Source of the DNA: Candidatus Woesebacteria bacterium UBA5073
GTDB lineage: Bacteria > Patescibacteriota > Microgenomatia > UBA8517
Direction of reading: 5' to 3'
NCBI GenBank assembly: GCA_002415845.1
Contig: DIAR01000028.1
Span: 1 to 23,525, forward strand
DNA length: 23,525 nucleotides
In this document: positions 14,269 through 22,341 of the stretch, piece by piece
Layout: the number at the start of each line of letters is the position of its first letter
Numbering within the stretch: position 1 is the first letter of the stretch
Notes under the pieces: generated by a model
Databases searched by the model: none
The model's input: only the letters and a program-made list of their open reading frames with translations
Told to the model about the DNA's origin: nothing
Made by a program: the position numbers and the translations under genes

Positions 14269-15510
14269 GTGGAAAATACTAATATTGTAAAACAAGCGGT
14301 TATTTTGGCAGCGGGGCAAAACTCTCGCTTTGCTCCTTTTATCCGCCAGAGGCATAAATGCACATTTCCTCTTTTGGGTGAACCCATCGTTGCCAAAACG
14401 ATTAAGAGTTTGAAATTGGCAGGTATCGAGAAGATTGAAGTTATAAAGTCTCCAAAAGATAAAGAAATTGTAAAGATTATTAATGATTTATCAGAAGAGA
14501 TTAAAGGAGTAAAAATTAGGCTTTATGATCAAAAAAAGCCATTAGGTATGGGTAATGCTCTTTTAGAATCAGGAATAGATTTCCAAGACAGATTTCTTCT
14601 TCTTAATCCTCAACAAATAAATATTGATGAACATTTAAGCTTGTTAAACATGCAGGATGCCGACGTCGCCAACAGCCGAAATGTTGTCCTTTTTGCCCAA
14701 AAGACCGACCAACCCCAGAAATATGGGATTTTGGCTTTAGACGGAAACAAAGTTAAAGGTGTTATAGAAAAACCCATCGACATGTCCGGTTTATCGGATA
14801 TGCGTATTCTGGGAATATATTTAATTACTTCAGGTTTCATTGAGTTTTTAAGATCGTTTCCGATTTCCGAGTATCAGTTCGAGGAGGCGCTTGATAAATA
14901 TTCTCGGGAAAATAACGTTGTCGCTTTTGAGGACAGCAAACCGGCGGTATCTCTTAAATATGCCTGGGATTTGTTTTCTTTAACCGATTATATTTTCGGT
15001 CAGTTTCCGGATAAGCCAAGAATTCATCCAAATACCCAGATTCATCATACGGCTCTCTTGTCCGGACCTGTCGTAGTTGAGGAAGGGGCAAAAATTTATG
15101 AATATGCAATCATCCAAGGCCCTTGCTTTATCGGGAAAAATGCTCTTGTCGGTAGTTATTGCAAGGTAAGAAAGGGGAGCGTTTTGGAAGAGGGCGTGGA
15201 AGTCGAAAACAATGCTGAGATAAAGCATTCAATTATTAGTAAAAACACCCATGTTCACTCCGGATTTATCGGAGATTCAATTATCGGTGAGGAAGTTCGG
15301 ATAGGAGCCAATTTTATTACAGCCAACCGTCGTTTGGACAGAAAGAGCATCCGGATAAAGATCAAAGAAAAATTGGTTGATACGGAAATGTCCTTTTTGG
15401 GTGCCATGATTGGCGATGGGGTAAAAATCGGTATTCACTGTGGAACAAACCCCGGAGTCATTATCGAGAAAGATTCCATAATTTTGCCGGGAATGATAAT
15501 TAAAGGTTAA
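14269..15510 (+). CDS. GlmU/ST0452-like sugar-1-P nucleotidyltransferase-acetyltransferase
   Basis: Bifunctional architecture as in GlmU and the archaeal ST0452-type enzymes that make UDP-GlcNAc. The N-terminal Rossmann-like nucleotidyltransferase domain (about 9-245) opens AVILAAGQNSRF and has RHKCTFPLLGEPIV with Lys30. The left-handed beta-helix of hexapeptide repeats follows (about 257-413), with VHSGFIGDSIIGEEVRIGA, the archaeal-style FITANRRLDRKSIRI block and IGIHCGTNPGVII. Odd point: the metal-binding Asp of the usual GD(x)P block is missing; the strand reads LLLNPQQI with Asn113 in its place, although the later Asp in YAWDLF is present. Pyrophosphorylase activity is therefore doubtful. 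Starts at GTG 14269 without a Shine-Dalgarno. The 3' end overlaps a convergent HAD gene by 11 bases. Confidence 0.75.
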   Translation: MENTNIVKQAVILAAGQNSRFAPFIRQRHKCTFPLLGEPIVAKTIKSLKLAGIEKIEVIKSPKDKEIVKIINDLSEEIKGVKIRLYDQKKPLGMGNALLESGIDFQDRFLLLNPQQINIDEHLSLLNMQDADVANSRNVVLFAQKTDQPQKYGILALDGNKVKGVIEKPIDMSGLSDMRILGIYLITSGFIEFLRSFPISEYQFEEALDKYSRENNVVAFEDSKPAVSLKYAWDLFSLTDYIFGQFPDKPRIHPNTQIHHTALLSGPVVVEEGAKIYEYAIIQGPCFIGKNALVGSYCKVRKGSVLEEGVEVENNAEIKHSIISKNTHVHSGFIGDSIIGEEVRIGANFITANRRLDRKSIRIKIKEKLVDTEMSFLGAMIGDGVKIGIHCGTNPGVIIEKDSIILPGMIIKG

Positions 15511-16288
15511 AAGTTCTTCTCAAAAACGCAGAGATATCATTACTTTCTGTTTCATTCAAAACTAGTTTTGCAACCGACTTCAATTCTTTTGGTGACTTTT
15601 CTAAGGCAATTCCGAGGCCAACCGATTTAAGCAGGCTAAGGTCATTAAGGCTGTCTCCTATGGCTAGTATTTCCTCTGGAAGAATATTGTTTATTTTTGC
15701 CCACATTTTAACAGCGGAACCTTTATCAACTCCCTTGTTGGTGATGTCGAAGTAAGAATAACCATGTTTCGAAACATTGTTGATTACATTTAAATTTTTC
15801 TGCCCTTCGATAAATCGGTTGATTTCGGAATTTAATCCGGAAGCCCAAATTACGGGAGTGCTCCAGTTTTTCAGTTTATCCGTTGATTTGGCAAAGATAT
15901 TCCATGGGGCGTTCCCAAATTTGGGTAATATACTTTTACTACAATAAAGGGTATTTTCTAGACCAAAAGCAAAAACACCTTTCGTTTTTTCGACAAACTG
16001 GCAAATTTCAAATACCTTGTTGTGTGGAATTTTATTTTCCCAGATTATTTTTCCGTCCCGATTGATAATTTGTCCACCGCCGGCAACAAGATGGACCGAG
16101 TCTTTGGAAAAAAGAGGAAGAACATAGTTGCGCAAAGTAGCATAACTTCTTGCGGTGGCCACACCAACAATAATATTTTTGTTAATGAGTGCCTTAATAG
16201 TTTTAACTTTTTGGTTAGAAATTAGACCTTGCCTGTCGGTAAGAGTTCCGTCGACATCCAGCAGAATGGCCTTTGGAATCTGGCTCAT
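15500..16288 (-). CDS. HAD-superfamily hydrolase, Cof (IIB) type phosphatase
   Basis: Probable sugar-phosphate or similar small-molecule phosphatase. HAD motif I is ILLDVDGTLTD, with nucleophile Asp11 and acid/base Asp13. Motif II is the Thr in VGVATARSY. The C-terminal motif IV is LAIGDSLNDLSLLKSVGLGIAL. A cap of about 100 residues sits between motifs II and III, typical of the Cof/IIB class, and Lys in NKGVDKGSAVK is a plausible motif III. Length 262 fits. The substrate cannot be read from sequence. It is convergent with the GlmU-like gene (11-base overlap) and divergent from the murE-murC gene (60-base gap). A role in sugar-phosphate clearance is only suggested by neighbours. Confidence 0.85.
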   Translation of the reverse strand: MSQIPKAILLDVDGTLTDRQGLISNQKVKTIKALINKNIIVGVATARSYATLRNYVLPLFSKDSVHLVAGGGQIINRDGKIIWENKIPHNKVFEICQFVEKTKGVFAFGLENTLYCSKSILPKFGNAPWNIFAKSTDKLKNWSTPVIWASGLNSEINRFIEGQKNLNVINNVSKHGYSYFDITNKGVDKGSAVKMWAKINNILPEEILAIGDSLNDLSLLKSVGLGIALEKSPKELKSVAKLVLNETESNDISAFLRRTFNL

Positions 16289-16298
16289 TTTTCTGAGT

Positions 16299-16328
16299 TT
16301 ACCATATCACGACCTGTTTTGATATAAT
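16299..16328 (+). promoter_or_regulatory. Predicted promoter of the mur fusion operon
   Basis: TTACCA (16299-16304, 4/6), an 18-base spacer and a perfect TATAAT (16323-16328). The ATG at 16349 lies 20 bases downstream, giving a leader of about 13 bases with no Shine-Dalgarno. It would drive murE-murC, murB-murD, murI, ddl and murF, which are contiguous with overlaps or a 1-base gap. Confidence 0.5.
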
Positions 16329-16348
16329 TATAGCCAGCCGTAAAAAAT

Positions 16349-19255
16349 ATGGATTTGGCTTATTTGTTAGAGGAAACTGGAGATTATCGGCCATTCGGTT
16401 CCTTAGAGAAAAATATTCAAGGAATAGCCTCAGATTCAAGGGAGGTTAAGGAGGGCTACCTTTTTGTGGCCTATAAAGGGCTGAAAGAAAATGGCCATAA
16501 ATTTATTTCTCAGGCAGTAAAAAACGGGGCTGTTGCAGTTATCGGTGAAGAAAAACTTGATATATTAGAGATTCCCTCTTCGGTTACCTATATTCAGGTT
16601 AAGAATCCTAGAAAGGCCCTGGCGCTTATTTCTTCCGCCTGGTTCGACTATCCGGCAAAAAAGCTAAAAGTGATTGGAGTTACAGGGACAGACGGAAAAA
16701 CAACAACCTCAACTTTAATTTATGAAATACTAAAACAGGCAGGAAAAAAAGTTGGCCTTATCTCAACTGTGGCTGCCTATATCGGGAATAAAGTCTATGA
16801 TACCGGCTTCCACGTTACCAGTCCCGATCCCTATTCTTTACAAAAGTTTTTGAAAGAGATGGTGGAGCGGGGTTGTGAATATGCAATCGTTGAAGTTACC
16901 TCTCATGCCATAGATCAGGAAAGAATCGGCGGAATCAAGTTTTGGGTAGCGGTTTTAACAAATATTACCCCCGAACACTTGGACTATCATAAGACCTTCG
17001 ACCTTTATCAAAAGACTAAAATGAAACTTTTTAAAAATGTAGACTTGGCGGTTCTAAATTTTGACGATCCTTCTTTTGAGGCCATTAAACAAACGTCTGA
17101 CGCAAAGAAAATTGTTTCTTATTCTTTAAAGAATCGTGAAGCTGATTTTTTTACTTCAAATATTAAAATTGACCAAAATAAAACCACCTTTTGTGTTGGC
17201 GATGGGGATGAAACCTGTTTAGAAACGACACTTCCCGGGGAATTTAATATATCCAACACCTTGGCCGCCATATCTGTAGCCAGATTTATGGATATTGATT
17301 GGGAAAGCTTGAGAAAAACTTTGAATTTTTTTTATTTGCCTGAGGGAAGATTAAGCGAGATTAAAGAAGGTCAGGATTTTAATATTGTTATTGATTTTGC
17401 TCATACTCCAAATGCCCTTGAATCAGTTTTAAAATTTCTTCGAAACCAGGCCAAAGGCAAACTGATTGCGGTATTTGGATCGGCCGGTGAAAGAGACAGA
17501 AAAAAAAGACCTTTAATGGGTTTGGCTGCGAGCAAATATGCCGACTTGATAGTTTTGACCGAAGAAGATCCGAGAACAGAAGATGTTGATGAAATAAACA
17601 ATCAGATTGAAAAGGGAATAAGGGAGGGCGTTGAAGTTGTGCGAAAGACCAATCGTGAAGAAGCCATTAATTATGCCATCGGCGTTGCCGAAAAAGACGA
17701 TTGGGTGGGGATATTTGGGAAGGGTCATGAAAAAACGATTAATCGGGACGGAACAGAAGAAATTCCGTGGTCGGATAAAGATGTGGCCACAAAAGCTGTT
17801 AAAAATCGATTAAATAAAAAGCCTTCTCATGAAAGTGTAAATTTTAAGTGTTATAAACACATTCATCTGACGGGAATTAAGGGTGTGGCGATGACTTCGT
17901 TAGCCTTATGCCTTCAGGATATGGGCATTGAACTGTCGGGTAGCGATACGGATGAGTTGTTTGTGACCGACGAAATACTTTCCCGAAGGAAGATAAAGTG
18001 GATGCATGGTTTTTCGGAAAATAATGTTTCCGACAAAGTTGATTTAGTTATAACAACAGGCGCCCACGGAGGTTTGAATAATCCCGAATGTCTTTATGCC
18101 AAGTCAAAAGGTATTCCGGTTATTACTCATGCCCAAGCTTTGGGAATACTTGCCGAGAACAAGGAGACGATTGCCGTTTGCGGAGTGGGCGGAAAAACAA
18201 CGACTTCTTCAATGATTGCCAATATGCTAAACAGTGCAGAGTCAAAACCATCGTTTGCCATCGGTGTGGGTGAGATTTTTCCTTTAGGAGTAGCCGGCAG
18301 ATACGATGAAGCCGGAAAATGTTTTGTCTGTGAAGCCGATGAGTTTGCCGTTTCTCCGGGTGTCGACAACAGACCGCGTTTTTCTTTTTTAAACCCAAAA
18401 ATTCTAGTTGTAACAAATATCGAGCATGATCATCCAGATATCTATCCGAAGGAAAGTGATGTTCTAAACATTTATACGGACTTTTTTAAAAGAATTCCTG
18501 AAGATGGGTTTTTGGTTGCTTGTGTCGATAATGACAATAACCGTAAGGTAATCAAAAATCTTGAGGTGCCAATTATTACTTACGGTTTTGACTCATCTGC
18601 TGATTGGGTAATTTCTGATTATTTGGTCAATAAACAGGGAGCCAATTTTGTTTTAACGGATAAAAACCAAAATAAATATAAATTAAACCTTAAAGTGTCA
18701 GGAAAATATAACATTGAAAATGCAACTGCGGCTTTTATTGTTGGACAGTTTTACCAAATTGAAACAGCCAAATTAATTGCCGGGTTGGAAAGTTTTGAAG
18801 GGACCAAAAGAAGATTTGAAAAAGTCGGTGAAACAAAAAACGGAGCTTTGGTCTATGACGATTATGCTCACCATCCAAAAGAGATTGCGGCTGTTATTAA
18901 AATGACCAAGGAACTCTACCCTGGGAGACGGCTGATTGCGGTTTTTCAGCCGCATACTTACAGTCGAACTAAAGCTTTGCTTGATGACTTTGCCCAGAGT
19001 TTTAATGAAGCCGATAAGGCTGTTTTTATGGATATTTATTCTTCGGCCAGAGAGGTAAAAGACCCTGAAGTATCATCAGAGATCTTATCCAAGAAGGTTA
19101 AACAATATCAAAAAGAAGCCTATTATACCCATGGTCATGCAGAAACACTTGCCTGGCTTACTAAAAATAGCCAAAAAGGTGATATTATCCTAACGCTTGG
19201 TGCAGGGGATATTTTTTATCTCCATGAAAAATTGGTATCGAAAAAAGATGATTAA
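16349..19255 (+). CDS. murE-murC: MurE-MurC fusion: two Mur ligases in one polypeptide
   Basis: A 968-residue protein with two complete ATP-dependent ligases. MurE half (1-~490): N-terminal UDP-binding domain (GIASDSREVKEGYLFVAYKG), P-loop GTDGKTTT (113-120), ITPEHLDYH, the stem-peptide specificity block EEDPRTED (405-412) and GKGHE (457-461). It adds the third amino acid to UDP-MurNAc-L-Ala-D-Glu. MurC half (~503-968): Rossmann-like start HIHLTGIKGVAM, P-loop GVGGKTTT (612-619; usual GTHGKTTT), EADEFAVS, NIEHDHPDIY, YDDYAHHP (836-843) and FQPHTYSRT. It adds L-Ala to UDP-MurNAc. The joint near residues 490-503 is short and polar. These are non-consecutive pathway steps. Fusion is seen directly in one uninterrupted frame. 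The ATG is supported by a TATAAT 20 bases upstream. The next gene overlaps by 8 bases. Confidence 0.93.
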   Translation: MDLAYLLEETGDYRPFGSLEKNIQGIASDSREVKEGYLFVAYKGLKENGHKFISQAVKNGAVAVIGEEKLDILEIPSSVTYIQVKNPRKALALISSAWFDYPAKKLKVIGVTGTDGKTTTSTLIYEILKQAGKKVGLISTVAAYIGNKVYDTGFHVTSPDPYSLQKFLKEMVERGCEYAIVEVTSHAIDQERIGGIKFWVAVLTNITPEHLDYHKTFDLYQKTKMKLFKNVDLAVLNFDDPSFEAIKQTSDAKKIVSYSLKNREADFFTSNIKIDQNKTTFCVGDGDETCLETTLPGEFNISNTLAAISVARFMDIDWESLRKTLNFFYLPEGRLSEIKEGQDFNIVIDFAHTPNALESVLKFLRNQAKGKLIAVFGSAGERDRKKRPLMGLAASKYADLIVLTEEDPRTEDVDEINNQIEKGIREGVEVVRKTNREEAINYAIGVAEKDDWVGIFGKGHEKTINRDGTEEIPWSDKDVATKAVKNRLNKKPSHESVNFKCYKHIHLTGIKGVAMTSLALCLQDMGIELSGSDTDELFVTDEILSRRKIKWMHGFSENNVSDKVDLVITTGAHGGLNNPECLYAKSKGIPVITHAQALGILAENKETIAVCGVGGKTTTSSMIANMLNSAESKPSFAIGVGEIFPLGVAGRYDEAGKCFVCEADEFAVSPGVDNRPRFSFLNPKILVVTNIEHDHPDIYPKESDVLNIYTDFFKRIPEDGFLVACVDNDNNRKVIKNLEVPIITYGFDSSADWVISDYLVNKQGANFVLTDKNQNKYKLNLKVSGKYNIENATAAFIVGQFYQIETAKLIAGLESFEGTKRRFEKVGETKNGALVYDDYAHHPKEIAAVIKMTKELYPGRRLIAVFQPHTYSRTKALLDDFAQSFNEADKAVFMDIYSSAREVKDPEVSSEILSKKVKQYQKEAYYTHGHAETLAWLTKNSQKGDIILTLGAGDIFYLHEKLVSKKDD

Positions 19256-21545
19256 ATTTGAAGAAAAGCTTAAAGATTGCAAGATAACGGTCAAGAAAAA
19301 TGTTTCTTTAGCCGAATATACGACAACCAAAGTTGGGGGGGCGGCCGAGTATTTTGTTGAGGTTGGCAGTGAAGACGAACTTGTCGGTGCAGTTAAGGCA
19401 GCTGATGAATTCGGAATTAACCATATGGTTATGGGTGGGGGGAGCAATCTTTTAATAAGCGATGAAGGCTACAAAGGTCTGGTTGTTTTAAACCGTTATT
19501 CGGGAATTAGTCAAAATAAAGAAGTTTTTTCGGTGAAATCGGGAACTGTTTTATTCAATCTGGTTTTATCTTCAACCAACGATTCCTATTCCGGTCTTGA
19601 AAATTTAATCGGAATTCCCGGGACAGTTGGTGGAGGAATTTGCGGCAATGCCGGAGCTTATGGTTCTTCCGTTTCCGATTGTCTGATAAGAGTCAAGGTT
19701 TTAAGAAAAGGGGAAATCCTTTGGGTTGACAAGAAGGACGGAAACTTTTCCTATCGTAATAGCCTTTTTAAGAAAAATGGAGATATAATCCTCGGAGCCG
19801 AATTTAAATTTACCAAAGCAGAAGGGGTGAAAGAAAAAGTAAAGAATATTCTTTTGGAAAGATCGAAGAAGTTTGCAAAGAACATGTGGTGCCCCGGCTC
19901 CTTTTTTAAAAATGTGATTGCTGACGATTTAACAAAAGAAACATTAACGAAAATTCCTCAGGACAAAGTTGTTTTCGGAAAAATACCGGCCGGTTTTCTT
20001 TTGGAAAGTGTCGGCGCTAAAGGCATGAAGGTGGGCAAAATAGAAGTTTCGGAAAACCACGCCAATTTTTTTGTTAACAAGGGTGGGGGAACGGCAAAAG
20101 ATTATTACGCACTGGCCATGAAGCTTAGAAATCTGGTTAAGGAAAAATACAATCTTAATCTTGAACCGGAGGTCCAAATTATCGGTTTTAAGAAAAAAGC
20201 GGCTATTTTAGGTTTTGGTTTGGAAGGAAAAGATCTTTATGAATATTTACTAAACGGGAATTACGAAATTACTATTTTGGACCAGAAAGACAAGAAAGAT
20301 TTAGATTTAGAAGGGATAAAAGTAGAAGATGTAAAATTTGTTTGCGGGACAGATTATCTTAAAACCGACTTGTCTAAATTTGATATTATTTTTCGATCTC
20401 CAGGTGTTTATCGCTATCTTCCGGAAATAGTTGAAGCCGAAAGAAAAGGAACGGAAATATCCAGTGCTATTAAACTTTTTTTTGAAAAATGTCCTGCTAA
20501 AACCATCGGGGTTACGGGAACAAAGGGAAAAGGAACGACTTCAACCTTGATTTATGAAATTTTAAAGAAAGCCGGTAAAAAAGTTTATTTGGCCGGCAAC
20601 ATCGGAAAACCCTATCTTTCCCTTCTTCCCGATTTGGATACTGATGTAATAGTTGTTTTAGAAATTTCCTCTTTTCAGTTGATTGATATGAAACAAAGTC
20701 CAAACTTGGCTGTTGTTTTGAATATCACCGAAGATCATATGGATTGGCATAAAGACAGGCAAGAATATCTTGAAGCAAAGGAAAATATTGTTAAACATCA
20801 GAAGAGTGACGACTATGCGGTTATTAACCATGATTATGAAACGCCAAAAAGTTTTGCGGATTTAACCAAAAGCCAGGTCTATTTCTTTAGTAAGAAAGAT
20901 GTTGTTAAAGGATCGTATGTTAAAGACGGTCTAATTTATTTGAATACCAATAAGGAAGAATTGATAGGGGATACAAAAGATCTTCAGCTGAGGGGAGAAC
21001 ATAACTGGGAGAATATAACCGCAGCCATTTGTGCCGCTTCTTTATTCGGTGCATCAACGAATGATATAAAAAACGTTGTTTTCTCATTCAAAGGACTTGA
21101 ACACAGATTGGAACTGGTGACTGAAATTAATGGCCGGAAATTTTACAACGACTCTTTTGCTACCGGGCCTCAGCCGACAATGGCCGCCATTGATTCGTTT
21201 AACGAAAAAATAACCCTAATTTTAGGCGGTTACGATAAGGGTTTGAATTATGATTTTTTTATCAAAAAGATTGTTGCCAAAAATAACTTAGCCAATATTT
21301 TACTTATTGGCGATTTGGCTGCAAAAATTGGCGACCTTTTAAAGGAAAAGAATTATCAAGGGAAAGTTGAAAATTTAGGTAAAAGTAAAATGGCCGATAT
21401 TGTTAAGAAAGCCTTCGAGATAACAAAAGAAAGCGGGATTATTTTGCTATCGCCGGCCGCCGCTTCATTTGATATGTTCAAAAATTATAAGGAGAGGGGA
21501 TATCAATTCAAAAATGAAGTTATGGCTTTAAAAAACAATGAATAA
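19248..21545 (+). CDS. murB-murD: MurB-MurD fusion: reductase plus D-glutamate ligase
   Basis: A 765-residue fusion. MurB half (1-~312): FAD-binding NVSLAEYTTTKVGG, VMGGGSNLLISDEGY, GIPGTVGGGICGNAGAYG, the catalytic Ser218 in CPGSFFKN and Glu308 in LEPEVQIIG. It reduces UDP-GlcNAc-enolpyruvate to UDP-MurNAc. MurD half (~316-765): AAILGFGLEGKDL Rossmann start, P-loop GTKGKGTT (424-431; usual GTNGKTTT), NITEDHMDWH, GEHNWENITAA, EHRLELV, FYNDSFATGPQP and LSPAAASFDMF. It adds D-Glu to UDP-MurNAc-L-Ala. ATG 19248 (MIKFEEKLKDCK) is chosen over upstream in-frame ATGs at 19197 and 19224 because those codons lie deep in murC and add no MurB sequence. It overlaps the genes before and after by 8 bases each. 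The KGKG P-loop resembles folylpolyglutamate synthases. Confidence 0.92.
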   Translation: MIKFEEKLKDCKITVKKNVSLAEYTTTKVGGAAEYFVEVGSEDELVGAVKAADEFGINHMVMGGGSNLLISDEGYKGLVVLNRYSGISQNKEVFSVKSGTVLFNLVLSSTNDSYSGLENLIGIPGTVGGGICGNAGAYGSSVSDCLIRVKVLRKGEILWVDKKDGNFSYRNSLFKKNGDIILGAEFKFTKAEGVKEKVKNILLERSKKFAKNMWCPGSFFKNVIADDLTKETLTKIPQDKVVFGKIPAGFLLESVGAKGMKVGKIEVSENHANFFVNKGGGTAKDYYALAMKLRNLVKEKYNLNLEPEVQIIGFKKKAAILGFGLEGKDLYEYLLNGNYEITILDQKDKKDLDLEGIKVEDVKFVCGTDYLKTDLSKFDIIFRSPGVYRYLPEIVEAERKGTEISSAIKLFFEKCPAKTIGVTGTKGKGTTSTLIYEILKKAGKKVYLAGNIGKPYLSLLPDLDTDVIVVLEISSFQLIDMKQSPNLAVVLNITEDHMDWHKDRQEYLEAKENIVKHQKSDDYAVINHDYETPKSFADLTKSQVYFFSKKDVVKGSYVKDGLIYLNTNKEELIGDTKDLQLRGEHNWENITAAICAASLFGASTNDIKNVVFSFKGLEHRLELVTEINGRKFYNDSFATGPQPTMAAIDSFNEKITLILGGYDKGLNYDFFIKKIVAKNNLANILLIGDLAAKIGDLLKEKNYQGKVENLGKSKMADIVKKAFEITKESGIILLSPAAASFDMFKNYKERGYQFKNEVMALKNNE

Positions 21546-22341
21546 TAAACCTATCGGCGTTTTTGATTCCGGCTTAGGCGGGCTAACCGTCGTTAAGGAA
21601 ATAAAGAAGCTCTTGCCTTATGAGAATATTATTTATTTAGGCGATACGGCCCGCGTACCTTATGGAACAAGAAGCAAAGATGTGGTTATTAAATTTTCTT
21701 TTCAGGATGCGGATTATCTCATTTCCAAAAAAGTGAAATGTTTGGTGGTTGCCTGTAATACCGCTTCATCCTTTGCCGGGGATCTTCTTAAAAAACATTT
21801 AACCCTTCCCGTCTTTGATGTTATTAAGCCGGTAGCGGAGGATATTAAGAAAAACCGACGGGAAAGAAAGATTGGAATTATCGGAACGAAAGGAACAATT
21901 TCCAGTCATGCTTATAAAAAAGCCATTCTAAAAAAAGTATCAAAAGTTTCAATATTGGAGCAAGCCTGTCCTTTATTTGTTCCGATGATTGAAGAAGGAG
22001 AAATTAAAGGATCGCTTATTGAAAAGGTAATTGAAAAATATCTTTCAGTTTTTAAAACGAAGAAAATTGACACTTTGGTTTTGGGTTGCACCCATTACCC
22101 GATTATTGAGAAAGAAATTCAAAACTATTTAGGTAAAAAAGTTATTTTGATAAATCCGGAAAAATTGGTAGCCGAAGATCTCAAAAAATACCTTCAGAAG
22201 AATAGAATGCTTACCAAAAGCAAAAGAAAAGGCAAGATAGCTTATTTGGTAACCGATATCTCGCAAAGCTTTTTGAAGGTAGCTGAAATATTTTTGGGAA
22301 CAAAAATTACTTCCAAAGTAACAAAAGTACAGATTGATTAA
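21538..22341 (+). CDS. murI: Glutamate racemase
   Basis: Produces D-glutamate for the MurD half of the protein encoded just upstream; cytoplasmic and cofactor-independent. The aspartate/glutamate racemase fold is indicated by GVFDSGLGGLTVVKEI (Asp10, Ser11), YLGDTARVPYGTRS, and the two catalytic cysteines Cys73 in VACNTAS and Cys184 in VLGCTHYP. Length 267 is normal. It starts at ATG 21538, overlapping the murB-murD stop by 8 bases, and shares one base with the ddl ATG. No Shine-Dalgarno is seen, so translational coupling is likely. Confidence 0.95.
   Translation: MNNKPIGVFDSGLGGLTVVKEIKKLLPYENIIYLGDTARVPYGTRSKDVVIKFSFQDADYLISKKVKCLVVACNTASSFAGDLLKKHLTLPVFDVIKPVAEDIKKNRRERKIGIIGTKGTISSHAYKKAILKKVSKVSILEQACPLFVPMIEEGEIKGSLIEKVIEKYLSVFKTKKIDTLVLGCTHYPIIEKEIQNYLGKKVILINPEKLVAEDLKKYLQKNRMLTKSKRKGKIAYLVTDISQSFLKVAEIFLGTKITSKVTKVQID

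Noticed and set aside
18123..18416. Two nested minus-strand open frames inside the MurC half
   Set aside because: The reading frame of MurC is conserved across this segment, and the two reverse frames overlap each other as expected by chance.
19197..19247. Upstream starts for murB-murD at ATG 19197 or 19224
   Set aside because: They would extend up to 59 bases into the murC end and add residues with no MurB similarity; ATG 19248 gives an 8-base overlap like the gene's other end.
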